A stretch of 64,000 nt of DNA from assembly GCA_947496695.1 (NCBI GenBank), contig CANMEI010000004.1:62001-126000 (forward strand), given 5' to 3'. Positions within the stretch are counted from its first letter, which is position 1, and each line of letters begins with the position of its first letter. This document shows positions 9,594-18,664 of this stretch, one piece after another. Made by a program: the position numbers and the translations under genes. The DNA is from an uncultured Cellulophaga sp. (GTDB lineage Bacteria > Bacteroidota > Bacteroidia > Flavobacteriales > Flavobacteriaceae). Below the pieces are notes generated by a model that worked only from the letters and a program-made list of their open reading frames with translations, was not told the DNA's origin and ran no database searches.

Positions 9594-10790
9594 TTAAAAA
9601 GAATAACCAAATACTTTTATAATACTTTTTACACCAAGAACTACTGAAATCAAGATAATTAAAAAGCCTATTACATTTTGAAATATTGTATTTTTATGCA
9701 CTCCTAAAACATTTTTTTTATTAACTATCCAAAGTAAAAATACAGCTATAAATGGCAATAATATCCCATTTGCAATTTGTGCTAATTTTATAATCTCAAT
9801 AGGCTTAATCCCTAATAATAAAAATGAAACCCCTGTTAATATTATAAACATCCAAACGGATCTGAACCTTTTGTCTCTTAAACCAGCGTTCCAACCAAAG
9901 CAACTATTAGCTACATAAGCAGCTGCTAAAGGTGCTGTTACTGCTGAAGTTATTCCTGCTGCAAAAAGACCTATTCCCATAAAATATTTTGCTGTAGTAC
10001 CAAATAAAGGCTCTAAACCTTCTGCTAAACCCATTACACTAGCAATGTTTTTATTTGAAATACTTGTTGAAACAACCATAATACACATTGAAACTAAACC
10101 ACCTAAAGCAATTGATATGATCGTGTCTCTACGTGCATTAGGTAAATCTTCTATTCTTTTCCATTTTTCACTAACTAATGATGCATGCAAAAACAAATTA
10201 TATGGTACTACGGTTGTGCCTACTAAAGCAATTATTGTAAGTAAGCTAGTTTCTGGCATTGTTGGTATAAATAAACCTTTTAATATTTCAGATAAATTAG
10301 GTTTTGTGATTATAGCAGTCACTATGAAAGAAATACTCATTATAATAACTAATGAAACTAACACTTTTTCTATTGCTTTATAGTTGCCCAAGTAAAGCAA
10401 TAAAAATGCTATAATGGCAACAATAACAGCATACAATTTTGTGTATTCACTACCAAATATAGCTTCTAACCCTAGTGTTGCTCCTCCAATATTTCCACCT
10501 TCATAAGCTGCATTCCCAATAATTATTGCGGTAATTATAATTCCTAATACAACATATTTAGCCCAAGGTGTTTTTAATTCTTTTTTAATTACATCTGCCA
10601 AACCTTCTTGACGAATAATACCTATTCGAGCAGCCATTTCTTGTAAAACAATTGTTGCTATAACAGAAAGTAGCATTGCCCACAACAAAGCGTAGCCAAA
10701 ACTTGCACCTGCCAAGGTACATGCCGTGACTGTACCTGGTCCAATAAATGCTGCAGCAACTAAAACTCCTGGTCCAATTTTTTTAAACAT
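9594..10790 (-). CDS. NRAMP-family transporter lacking the canonical metal motifs
   Basis: Inner-membrane protein with about 11 hydrophobic segments and the NRAMP/APC fold. The TM1 metal motif DPGN of true Mn/Fe transporters reads GPGT (17-20), and the TM6 MPHN motif reads VPYN (195-198), so the usual metal ligands Asp, Asn and Met are missing. It is encoded directly before pxpA. A comparable arrangement (ycsG beside ycsF-kipI-kipA) is known in B. subtilis. Family membership is clear. Metal transport is doubtful, and uptake of 5-oxoproline or another organic substrate is a reasonable inference from context. Confidence 0.85.
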   Translation of the reverse strand: MFKKIGPGVLVAAAFIGPGTVTACTLAGASFGYALLWAMLLSVIATIVLQEMAARIGIIRQEGLADVIKKELKTPWAKYVVLGIIITAIIIGNAAYEGGNIGGATLGLEAIFGSEYTKLYAVIVAIIAFLLLYLGNYKAIEKVLVSLVIIMSISFIVTAIITKPNLSEILKGLFIPTMPETSLLTIIALVGTTVVPYNLFLHASLVSEKWKRIEDLPNARRDTIISIALGGLVSMCIMVVSTSISNKNIASVMGLAEGLEPLFGTTAKYFMGIGLFAAGITSAVTAPLAAAYVANSCFGWNAGLRDKRFRSVWMFIILTGVSFLLLGIKPIEIIKLAQIANGILLPFIAVFLLWIVNKKNVLGVHKNTIFQNVIGFLIILISVVLGVKSIIKVFGYSF

Positions 10791-10791
10791 A

Positions 10792-11892
10792 TTAATGCGC
10801 GTTGTTTAAGGAATATAGAGCAAAACTTCCTAACCAATGTGTACCACTATAATTATCATCTACAATATTTGGCAATGATGTATTGATATGCTTTGTTGCT
10901 ATATTTTTTAAATGACCATATTCTGGTAATGTTTCAGCTATACCATACAAACACCAAGCTCTACTAAAATTTAATCCATCTAAATGAACCAATTTACCAT
11001 CTGTTCTATCAGATACTTTACCAGGTTCTAATTCGTATTCAGAATCAGTTAATTCAGGTAAAAAAGCATCAAACCAAATTTTAAATTCATCTGGGGAGTA
11101 TATTTTACGCATTAAATTTGCTTCTTCTAAACAAGGAGATAGAAAATCAAATCCGCTTGGCTCCCATTCTAAAGGACAATTACTATCATCAGCATAAAAC
11201 CTTAACGCTGCTTTTTTAATTGCTTCAGATAATTCAACATCAGAAACTGTATTTGCATAATCAAAAGCTAACGAAAGCCCGAATGCTGTATTAGTATGCT
11301 CCCCGACACGTAAAGGGTAATTTAACTTTGGTAAAAATGAAATATATTCTTCAGTTATTAAATTAATCAAAGGTTCTAAGTTTTTCTCTAATTCTTTGGC
11401 TAACGGATCATTCCAAGTATATAACTCTTCGGCAAGTTTTAAAACCCAAGCCCAACCATAGGTACGTTCAAAAGAGCTATTTCCCTTCATTTTAAAATAC
11501 GCTATCTCATTAATGATATTTTCAGTACTAATATTTGTATTCAATTTATTACGAATTAGAGAAGCTTCATTTATATTAGGATATTGTTTTAACAAAGAAA
11601 TTAATGACCAATGTCCATGAACAGAAGAATGCCAATCAAAACAACCATAAAATGCTGGGTGTAATTTTTTAGGAGCTAATAAATGCGTTGAATCGTTTAA
11701 CGTTTGATTTAGTTTGTTTGGATATTCAACCTGTAAACATTCTAATGGCAAACTTGCTAACCTATTGGCTTCATTAAATGTTAATTTAGGTAAAGGTTCT
11801 AAGGCAATGGTTTTATTTACCTTTTCTTCCTTTTGTTTGCAACTAAATATTGTGATAAGACTTAAAGCAGTAAGGATTAATTTAAAATTCAT
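10792..11892 (-). CDS. DUF2891 family lipoprotein
   Basis: The N-terminus has a lipoprotein signal with lipobox TIFSC (Cys18), so the protein is exported and lipid-anchored. The mature part matches what I know of DUF2891 (proteins of about 350 residues with many conserved Trp, His and Glu). Conserved-looking segments include GCFDWHSSVHGHW near residues 83-95, reminiscent of an alpha/alpha-barrel fold. Function unknown. It is the first gene of the operon with the NRAMP-like gene (1 bp gap) and pxpABC, so it may act in periplasmic processing of a pyroglutamyl compound; that is inference only. Confidence 0.8.
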   Translation of the reverse strand: MNFKLILTALSLITIFSCKQKEEKVNKTIALEPLPKLTFNEANRLASLPLECLQVEYPNKLNQTLNDSTHLLAPKKLHPAFYGCFDWHSSVHGHWSLISLLKQYPNINEASLIRNKLNTNISTENIINEIAYFKMKGNSSFERTYGWAWVLKLAEELYTWNDPLAKELEKNLEPLINLITEEYISFLPKLNYPLRVGEHTNTAFGLSLAFDYANTVSDVELSEAIKKAALRFYADDSNCPLEWEPSGFDFLSPCLEEANLMRKIYSPDEFKIWFDAFLPELTDSEYELEPGKVSDRTDGKLVHLDGLNFSRAWCLYGIAETLPEYGHLKNIATKHINTSLPNIVDDNYSGTHWLGSFALYSLNNAH

Positions 11893-12004
11893 TTAAAAAA
11901 AATTTAATGGATAATTTTATTTTTATCACTAAATATAACCACTTATTCATAACTAAAAGTTAAGATGGTAAAATAAATATCGGTAAACGGTACTTCAACA
12001 ATGT

Positions 12005-12084
12005 AGTTCGTCTAAAAGTTTGCAGTTCATCTAAAAGATGGAATTCTAATATAATATTTCTAAAAAGCTAAGGTTATAATAACC
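12005..12084 (+). promoter_or_regulatory. Direct repeats and palindrome upstream of the 12109 gene
   Basis: AGTTCGTCTAAAAG (12005-12018) recurs as AGTTCATCTAAAAG (12024-12037), 13 of 14 identical at a 19-bp period. Downstream, GGTTAT-A-ATAACC (12072-12084) is a near-perfect inverted repeat 24 bp before the ATG. The tandem arrangement is typical of binding sites for a regulator that binds direct repeats; no regulator is assigned. Confidence 0.4.
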
Positions 12085-12108
12085 CCGAACCTTATTTAAC
12101 CTACATTA

Positions 12109-12555
12109 ATGAATTGTTTAGAATGCAATAGCAAACTAACTAATATAGAACATGAAAAATCTATCTCTAATTATGGAGTGGAGCTCTGTAATAGGCATAG
12201 ATTACGAATTGATCAGTTAGTTTTAACGAAAAATACGCCAAGAGAGGCTATACAGTTATATTATGCTTTAAAAGAAGCAGGAATAACAGCTATGCTCGAA
12301 TGGTGGGACGGTAAAAAATCTGTTGATTTAGCAATAAACCGTGTGAAACTTAATATAGAAATTGACACCAATTACAATACCATTACACACGAACAAGCAA
12401 TTCTTGATTTAGAAGAAGCAATGCATTCATTTAAAAGTGGTTTTACCACTATTAGAATTCCGCATATCGTAATAAAATATTATCTAAAAGATACTGTTCG
12501 TAACATACAAGGTATTATTGAAGGACTTAAAGTAAATATTAAAGTTATTACTTAA
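12109..12555 (+). CDS. Small protein with N-terminal zinc knuckle and PD-(D/E)XK-like C-terminus
   Basis: 148 residues, not recognised as a named family. Cys3, Cys6, Cys27 and His30 (CLEC and CNRH) could bind zinc. After a short helical region, VDLAI (72-76), NIEID (82-86), then His94, Gln96 and Asp100 follow the pattern seen in DUF559-like and related PD-(D/E)XK nuclease folds (D-x(n)-ExD ... Q...D). The candidate active-site residues are Asp73, Glu84 and Asp86. It is monocistronic, with a repeat-rich upstream region and a strong terminator. A nuclease role is inference from spacing only; it could equally be a non-catalytic DNA-binding relative. Confidence 0.6.
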   Translation: MNCLECNSKLTNIEHEKSISNYGVELCNRHRLRIDQLVLTKNTPREAIQLYYALKEAGITAMLEWWDGKKSVDLAINRVKLNIEIDTNYNTITHEQAILDLEEAMHSFKSGFTTIRIPHIVIKYYLKDTVRNIQGIIEGLKVNIKVIT

Positions 12556-12580
12556 ATACTTAAAAAGAATATTAACACTA

Positions 12581-12610
12581 AAAGGGGCAAACTGAAGTTT
12601 GTCCCTTTTT
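12581..12610. terminator. Bidirectional intrinsic terminator
   Basis: Stem AAAGGGGCAAAC / GTTTGTCCCTTT with a 4-nt loop, ending in a T-run on the plus strand and in an A-run on the other side. It lies between the convergent 12109 gene and comM. Confidence 0.8.
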
Positions 12611-12639
12611 AATTATAATTATCATCGCTAGAACTATAT

Positions 12640-14175
12640 TTACCCTAACCAACCTTCACGATCTAAACTACGGTATTGAATAGCTTCACCAATATGCATA
12701 CCTAATACGTTTTCAGAACTATCTAAATCTGCTATTGTTCTTGCAACTTTCAAAATTCTGTCATATGCTCTAGCAGAGAGGTTTAAACGCTCCATGGCAT
12801 TTTTCAAAAGCTCTTTTGATGCTTCATCCATTTTACAATAGTTTCTAATTTGTTTGGTATTCATTTGTGCATTGTAATGTACATTTTCCATTTCTGCAAA
12901 ACGTAAAGTTTGTAACTCTCGAGCTGCAGTTACACGCTTTCTAATATCAACACTACCTTCTCCTTTTCGTTCTTCTGATAATTTTTCAAAAGGTACAGGT
13001 GTTACTTCTATATGAATATCAATACGATCTAGTAACGGACCAGATATTTTACTTAAATAACGTTGCATTTCAGCAGGTGATGATGTTACTGGAGCATCAG
13101 GATCATTAAAATAACCACCTGGACTTGGGTTCATACTAGCTACTAACATAAAACTACTTGGGTAAGTAACTGTAAAACGGGCTCTTGAAATAGTAACTTC
13201 TCTATCTTCTAATGGTTGACGCATTACTTCTAAAACACCACGTTTAAATTCTGGTAATTCATCTAAAAACAAAACACCATTATGTGATAACGATATTTCA
13301 CCAGGTTGCGGATACGCACCACCACCTACTAATGCTACGTCTGAAATTGTATGATGCGGCGATCTAAAAGGGCGTTGATTCATTAAACCCATATTTTTAA
13401 TTTTACCAACTACGCTATGTATTTTCGTAGTTTCCAATGCTTCATGTAAAGTCATGGGTGGTAAAATAGAAGGTAAACGTTTTGCTAGCATAGTTTTTCC
13501 CGCACCAGGAGGCCCAATTAGTATAATATTATGACCACCTGCAGCGGCAATTTCCATACAACGTTTTATACTTTCTTGACCTTTTACATCTGAAAAATCA
13601 AATTCAGGAAAATCGAGAGTTTTATAAAATTCTGCTCTAGTATCAATTACAGTTTGCTCTAACGGAGTATCATTATCAAAATATTCAATAACTTCTTTAA
13701 TATTTTCTATTCCAAAAACTTCAAGTCCGCTAACAATTGCAGCTTCTCGTGCATTTTCTTTTGGTAAAATAAAACCTTTATAACCTTCTTCTTTTGCTTT
13801 TATTGCAATTGGCAAAGCTCCTTTTATAGGTTGTAAACTACCATCTAGTGATAGTTCGCCCATAATAATATATTTTTCTATATTATCAGATTTTATTTGA
13901 CCAGAAGCTGTTAATATTCCTAAAGCAAGCGTTAAATCGTAAGCAGAACCCTCTTTACGTAAATCGGCAGGAGCCATGTTAATGGTCAGTTTTTTTCCTG
14001 GAATTTTATATCCGTTGTTTTGTAAAGCAGCTGCAATTCTATAATTACTCTCTTTTATAGCGTTATCTGGTAAACCCACTAAATGATAACCTATGCCTTT
14101 ATCTACATTTACTTCAATAGTGATTGTTGTGGCCTCAACACCAAATACAGCACTACCATAAACTTTTGTAAGCAT
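12640..14175 (-). CDS. comM: YifB/ComM family Mg-chelatase-like AAA+ ATPase
   Basis: Hexameric helicase-type ATPase. In transformable bacteria ComM drives branch migration during integration of incoming DNA. N-terminal ChlI/Lon-like domain (about 20-140), then the AAA+ module with Walker A GPPGAGKT at 221-228 and Walker B VLFLDE at 301-306, and a C-terminal Mg-chelatase domain. Length 511 is standard. No competence genes are adjacent. The start at MLTKVYGSAV matches the usual N-terminus of the family. Confidence 0.9.
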   Translation of the reverse strand: MLTKVYGSAVFGVEATTITIEVNVDKGIGYHLVGLPDNAIKESNYRIAAALQNNGYKIPGKKLTINMAPADLRKEGSAYDLTLALGILTASGQIKSDNIEKYIIMGELSLDGSLQPIKGALPIAIKAKEEGYKGFILPKENAREAAIVSGLEVFGIENIKEVIEYFDNDTPLEQTVIDTRAEFYKTLDFPEFDFSDVKGQESIKRCMEIAAAGGHNIILIGPPGAGKTMLAKRLPSILPPMTLHEALETTKIHSVVGKIKNMGLMNQRPFRSPHHTISDVALVGGGAYPQPGEISLSHNGVLFLDELPEFKRGVLEVMRQPLEDREVTISRARFTVTYPSSFMLVASMNPSPGGYFNDPDAPVTSSPAEMQRYLSKISGPLLDRIDIHIEVTPVPFEKLSEERKGEGSVDIRKRVTAARELQTLRFAEMENVHYNAQMNTKQIRNYCKMDEASKELLKNAMERLNLSARAYDRILKVARTIADLDSSENVLGMHIGEAIQYRSLDREGWLG

Positions 14176-14236
14176 CTAATCTATTTTGCCTAAAAATAAG
14201 TAAATAAAATTAAATGTTAAAAAATGTTAAATAGAG

Positions 14237-16624
14237 TTATTCAGGATTAAAAATTAACAAAGACTCTTTATTATTAATAATTTCTAATTTATTAAGTAGC
14301 ATTTTTCTAAATTCTCCCTTAATATACATTTCAGCTTGATCTTTATAGTGACTACTAAATGGATTACCCGATTGACCAGTTGGGATAATACTCATACTAT
14401 TTTCAACATCAGAAAAATCAATCACTCGTCTTGTTGATGGACCCGATGTAACGTTATAAAAACCATTTTCGGCGTAAGCAAATGACATATTGTTAATTAC
14501 CTCTCTAGTTCCATTTACAGGAAATGGACCAACATTAAAAAAAGATCTTAAAGCCTCAACCTTACCAATTGGGTGTTCATGTTCTAGTGTATGAACTTTA
14601 TTCCAAGTCCAGTTTTTAGTATTATTTCCAAAAGCAGTGACTAATTCATCATAAGCTTGCTGAAATGATTTATTTACAATAATTGATTTAGTTTCTATTT
14701 CAGGGGTAGTTAGATTATCCCACCAGATTGATTCTTTTTTTTCTGTCATTGGAGCAATTGTACGCTTTAAAAAATGTGTACCCATTAAAGCTGAAAACTG
14801 TTCTTTACTCAATTCATCTCTAAATGTATTTTTTAAAAAAATATAAATAAATCTATGAAAAATAGTACTTTCTAAACTTTTTATAGTTGCATCTCCTTTC
14901 CATTTTTTCAATTTTGTAATTATATTTTGTTGGTTTTCTGAAAGTTTAGAAACCTCTATTTCTTTAATTAAATTACTTACAATACTAACATCAACTACAG
15001 ATGTTACATCTGTTATCATAGTTTGCACATCACTACTACTCCACTCATTTTTAGCATCTAATAATTGAGTTATTCTTTTTGCTCTATTTTCAGGAAGGTA
15101 GTAACCTGGGTAAATTTTGCCATTAATTGCTTCAGGTTGGTTGTTAGCGGAATAAACATAATTAGATGGTGGATTTACGGCATTTGGGTTGTTAGAAAAA
15201 TCTAAATACTTGATAATATCATTTTCACCAGAACTACCATTTAATATAAATTTAGTGTTTAAGCTATCAGGCATTTGAAAAAGTTTAGCTGTCGCAAACC
15301 AACCTACATTACCATCGGCATCGCCATACATAATATTTAGCCCAGGAGCATGTATTCCCTTTAATGAATTTTTAAAATCAATTATATTATCAGCATGAAT
15401 TAAATCATTAAATGCATGTAATGTTTTATTTTCATTTGAAGTATATACCCATGACATTGCAATAGGGTTTTCCGCATTAATCTGATCTGCAATTCCGTTT
15501 AAGACGGAACCATGAATTGTTTTTTTATATGAAAATTGGACATTCTCAGCATCTTTAACTTTTATTGTTTTTGTGACAATTTCGTATTTTTTCCACTCAT
15601 TTTTGTATTGATATAGTGTGCTATCTTTAGGGTTTGTTTTTTCTTCATAAAAATTAATATCATCATTCTCAAACATTGTCAAACCATAGGCGGTATTTCT
15701 GTTATGGCCTAATAATGGAAAAGGAACTCCTGCCAAATGATACCCATATTTTTCATAAGTAGGTGTACTTATATGAGCTTCATACCAAACTGAAGGTTGT
15801 GAAAAACCAATATGTGGGTCATTTGCAAAAATCACATGACCGTTTTTTGTTTTTTCAGGAGATAACACCCAACTATTACTCCCTTCAAATAAAGGCACTG
15901 GTAGTTTTTCAAGTGAAGAAAAGGCTAACTGAGAAACTCCATATTTTAAATCAGATTGTTCAAATGGATGATTTTTAATAGTTGTTAATGTGCTATCAGC
16001 ATCTACTTCTAAATCTATTAAATAAGCATCGCCTAATTTGTTTTTAATTTCAGAAAGTAAAGGATCTGTTTTATGCCCCATTGCGAAGCTAAATGCCATG
16101 TAACCTATTGTATTATAAACATCTTCAAGTACAAAAGGTTTTTTTTCTACTCCAGTTAAATAAAATTCTATTGGTGTAGGTCCGTTTTCCATAAACTGAT
16201 TTACACCATCTAAATAAGCTTGTGTTAATTTTACAGTTTCAGAATTATTATCTAATGAAGCTACTGTTTTTTTTGAAGCCTCATCAATACCTAAAGACAA
16301 TAAAAACTTATCAGTCTTAAGCATATCGGCACCAAAAATTTCAGACAACCTGCCCGTACCAATTCTTCTAAGTAATTCCATTTGCCAGAGCCTGTCTTGA
16401 GCATGTACATACCCCAATGATCTAAAAGCATCTTCCTCACTTTCGGCATAAATATGCGGAATACCATAATTATCATAGTAGACTTGAACTTCTTTTTCAA
16501 GATTCTCAAGATCTAAATTACCATTATAATTAGGTTTTAAAGTTTGTACAAAAAAATATAGTCCTAATGCTATAGCAACAATTAAGACTATACTGTATAT
16601 TCCAATTTTTTTTAATGTTTTCAA
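14237..16624 (-). CDS. Penicillin acylase family protein (Ntn hydrolase)
   Basis: Exported or membrane-anchored amidase made as a precursor that self-cleaves. A hydrophobic anchor covers residues 8-27. The cleavage/nucleophile site is EGSNSWVLS, with Ser249 as the expected new N-terminus of the beta chain, followed by the family motif NDPHIGF (268-274). Length 795 fits the whole alpha-spacer-beta precursor. Members hydrolyse penicillins, N-acyl homoserine lactones or other N-acyl compounds; the substrate here cannot be told. It lies 61 bp upstream of comM on the same strand. Confidence 0.9.
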   Translation of the reverse strand: MKTLKKIGIYSIVLIVAIALGLYFFVQTLKPNYNGNLDLENLEKEVQVYYDNYGIPHIYAESEEDAFRSLGYVHAQDRLWQMELLRRIGTGRLSEIFGADMLKTDKFLLSLGIDEASKKTVASLDNNSETVKLTQAYLDGVNQFMENGPTPIEFYLTGVEKKPFVLEDVYNTIGYMAFSFAMGHKTDPLLSEIKNKLGDAYLIDLEVDADSTLTTIKNHPFEQSDLKYGVSQLAFSSLEKLPVPLFEGSNSWVLSPEKTKNGHVIFANDPHIGFSQPSVWYEAHISTPTYEKYGYHLAGVPFPLLGHNRNTAYGLTMFENDDINFYEEKTNPKDSTLYQYKNEWKKYEIVTKTIKVKDAENVQFSYKKTIHGSVLNGIADQINAENPIAMSWVYTSNENKTLHAFNDLIHADNIIDFKNSLKGIHAPGLNIMYGDADGNVGWFATAKLFQMPDSLNTKFILNGSSGENDIIKYLDFSNNPNAVNPPSNYVYSANNQPEAINGKIYPGYYLPENRAKRITQLLDAKNEWSSSDVQTMITDVTSVVDVSIVSNLIKEIEVSKLSENQQNIITKLKKWKGDATIKSLESTIFHRFIYIFLKNTFRDELSKEQFSALMGTHFLKRTIAPMTEKKESIWWDNLTTPEIETKSIIVNKSFQQAYDELVTAFGNNTKNWTWNKVHTLEHEHPIGKVEALRSFFNVGPFPVNGTREVINNMSFAYAENGFYNVTSGPSTRRVIDFSDVENSMSIIPTGQSGNPFSSHYKDQAEMYIKGEFRKMLLNKLEIINNKESLLIFNPE

Positions 16625-16698
16625 GATTTAATCTTTTTTAGGAAAGATAAAACTATTTACACATTAATTAAAATGGTTTTATAATGTTTAATACAAGT

Positions 16699-17091
16699 TT
16701 AATTGTTTTTTGAGTCTCCAAACATTTCAGAGAATATACCTTTTAAATGAGACGATGACATTTGCATAGCTTTAGACATATCATTAATCATTTGCAATTC
16801 TGATTTATCAATATTTCCATCTGCTATTGCTACAGAAATTGCACATTTTATAATAACTTCTTTACCGTGCTCATTAAGTGAAGGTCCTACTTTTTTTAAA
16901 TAAGTAGCTACATCCTCTTTTTCTTTCTTAACAACTTCGACATAACGCTCTAGCTGTATCATTGTTAAATCATTTTTGCCAAATTTATTGATGATTTTTA
17001 AGACTTGTACTTTTTCATTATCATCAATTACACCATCTGCCAGCATTATTAAAACCATTGAATGCCTAATTGCCTTTTCATAAGTAGCCAT
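16699..17091 (-). CDS. TerB-family domain protein (intact downstream part of a broken gene)
   Basis: 130 residues of helical TerB-like sequence (the fold of tellurite-resistance TerB), with the two half-repeats each carrying an ADGxID-type turn: MLADGVIDDNE near 16-26 and AIADGNIDKSE near 88-98. In relatives this domain follows a zinc ribbon; here the ribbon is cut off by an in-frame stop upstream, so this ORF would be made only by internal initiation at ATG 17091. It is 75 bp upstream of the penicillin acylase gene. Role unknown. Confidence 0.7.
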   Translation of the reverse strand: MATYEKAIRHSMVLIMLADGVIDDNEKVQVLKIINKFGKNDLTMIQLERYVEVVKKEKEDVATYLKKVGPSLNEHGKEVIIKCAISVAIADGNIDKSELQMINDMSKAMQMSSSHLKGIFSEMFGDSKNN

Positions 17092-17331
17092 AAACTCTTC
17101 GCTACTTGTGCTTTTGGTATTATTAAGAACTCTTGGTATATATGTTCCTTTACAAGTACCACATTCTACATATTCACCTGCACTACCTAATGGAATTAAA
17201 GGAATAAAATAAAGTGTAAAAAACTTGGTTACTTTTCTATGCCTGTAAGGTTTACTTTGTTCGCATTATGGACAATGAAAATCTCCAGACTTTATGGTTG
17301 ACTTAATTCCAGTTGTTCCAAATATTATCAT
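16699..17331 (-). pseudogene. Zinc-ribbon/TerB-domain gene interrupted by an in-frame TAA
   Basis: Reading upstream of the 130-residue TerB ORF in the same frame recovers 80 more codons from an ATG at 17331, with a single TAA at 17266-17268. Without that stop the 210-codon protein starts MIIFGTTGIKS, has a zinc ribbon built of two Cys pairs (Cys20 with Cys23, in which the stop replaces codon 22 as CP-stop-C, and Cys57 with Cys60 in ECGTC), a short hydrophobic stretch, then the TerB domain. The stop sits exactly inside the first CPxC knuckle, one substitution away from Gln or Glu. It may be a recent pseudogene, a sequencing error, or translated only from the internal ATG at 17091. Confidence 0.75.
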
Positions 17332-17428
17332 GATTTATAAGGTTTAGTTGGTATATAAAATATACAACGCACTCATAATAAAATAGTTGTACTTAAAAGA
17401 TGTTTTTTTGTAAAACCTAGATTTATTT

Positions 17429-17477
17429 AGCAAAAAAGCTCTTTAAATTACTTCGTAATTTAAAGAGCTTTTTTGCT
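17429..17477. terminator. Long perfect hairpin terminator of manA
   Basis: A perfect 22-bp stem (17429-17450 with 17456-17477) around the loop CTTCG, containing AAAAAAGCTCTTTAAATTA. It lies 15 bp past the manA stop and could work in both directions. Confidence 0.8.
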
Positions 17478-17492
17478 ATCTTTTTAAAAAAA

Positions 17493-18587
17493 TTAATTTG
17501 GCGGATAACAAAGTAATATTTTAGAAGGGTTTTTTGAAACATAAGTGATTTCAGAAATAGCTGCTGATATAAACACTTCGTCACCTTGTGTATATTCGTA
17601 TTCTTTACCATCACAAATCATTGTTCCTTCTCCTGAATATATTACCGCTACATAAAAAGAAGTATTACCTTTAATAGTATATTTCCCGTCTAATAATAAT
17701 TCATTTAAACCAAAACAGTTGGTATGTTTTTTATTAAACAAGGTTTTAAATGTAAACTCATTTGAGCTGTCCATAACTTCAGGTGTTATTTTCCATTCAT
17801 TTAATGCTTCATCTAAGGTATAATTATCATAATGAAAACATTCTAACATTTTCTCTTCGCCAACACCTTGGTGAATTAATTCTGGTCCAATTTTTAATCC
17901 ATTAGGCGTAGTTCTTTCTACACGCATAGTATAATCAGTAGGTTCTTGAACTTCCATTAAAAAACAACCTGAACCAATTGCATGTGGCACTCCTCCATAA
18001 ATCATAAAAGCGTCACCTGCCTTTACCTCTATTTTATGCAAACAATTAAGCATGCCTTCAATATTCTGATCTTCAAAATGCTTTTTCCACTCATCTCGAG
18101 TAACGTGTTTTTTAAAGCCCATATAAACGACACTTTTTTCACCGTCTATTTCTCTAGTATTTAAAACGTACCAAGATTCTGTTTTACCAAATTCAGAATT
18201 AAAAACCGTTCTTGCATATTCTTTATCTGGGTGTACTTGAACAGTTAATCGTTCTTTAGAGTCTAACATTTTAATTAAAACACCTGTAGTACCAAATTTA
18301 TTTGCTAGTTCTTTACCTAAATAAAGTTCTAAATTTGAATTTATTAAATCTTTTAAAGGAATTTCTCCTTCTTCAGTTGAAATTAGTGATAAACCTTCAT
18401 TTTCAGGTCTATTATTTCCACGTGCTGTAACTGCAGACATAATCCATTCTTCAGGAAAACTTCCATCAGTCTCAGAAGTTGCTTTTTTCCATCTATCAAT
18501 CAAAGCACCTCCTTCATAAGTTCTCCAAACTCTATTATTAAGTTGTTTTAAAGGTATATGTGCATATTTCTGTAAATGATCACTCAT
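17493..18587 (-). CDS. manA: Mannose-6-phosphate isomerase, class I type
   Basis: Interconverts mannose-6-phosphate and fructose-6-phosphate, feeding GDP-mannose and glycan synthesis. It is a cupin-fold zinc enzyme: the QVHPD motif (117-121) supplies Gln117/His119, GKTESWY supplies Glu137, and GGVPHAIG supplies His202. Length 364 is close to the short B. subtilis-like class. It is monocistronic, bounded by its own strong terminator. No glycan genes are adjacent. Confidence 0.9.
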   Translation of the reverse strand: MSDHLQKYAHIPLKQLNNRVWRTYEGGALIDRWKKATSETDGSFPEEWIMSAVTARGNNRPENEGLSLISTEEGEIPLKDLINSNLELYLGKELANKFGTTGVLIKMLDSKERLTVQVHPDKEYARTVFNSEFGKTESWYVLNTREIDGEKSVVYMGFKKHVTRDEWKKHFEDQNIEGMLNCLHKIEVKAGDAFMIYGGVPHAIGSGCFLMEVQEPTDYTMRVERTTPNGLKIGPELIHQGVGEEKMLECFHYDNYTLDEALNEWKITPEVMDSSNEFTFKTLFNKKHTNCFGLNELLLDGKYTIKGNTSFYVAVIYSGEGTMICDGKEYEYTQGDEVFISAAISEITYVSKNPSKILLCYPPN

Positions 18588-18664
18588 GGTGTTTTGAATA
18601 TAAATTGATTGTAAACGATAAATTTAAAGGGTAATTATTAACTTTTAAAATAAATATTAAAAAA

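Noticed and set aside
10045..10383. 112-codon plus-strand frame inside the NRAMP-like gene
   Set aside because: Antisense shadow of a clear membrane-protein gene; no family features or upstream signal.
17423..17614. Open frame on the minus strand overlapping the manA 3' end and its terminator
   Set aside because: It runs through the 22-bp terminator hairpin and out of frame with manA; composition is low-complexity and no family is seen.
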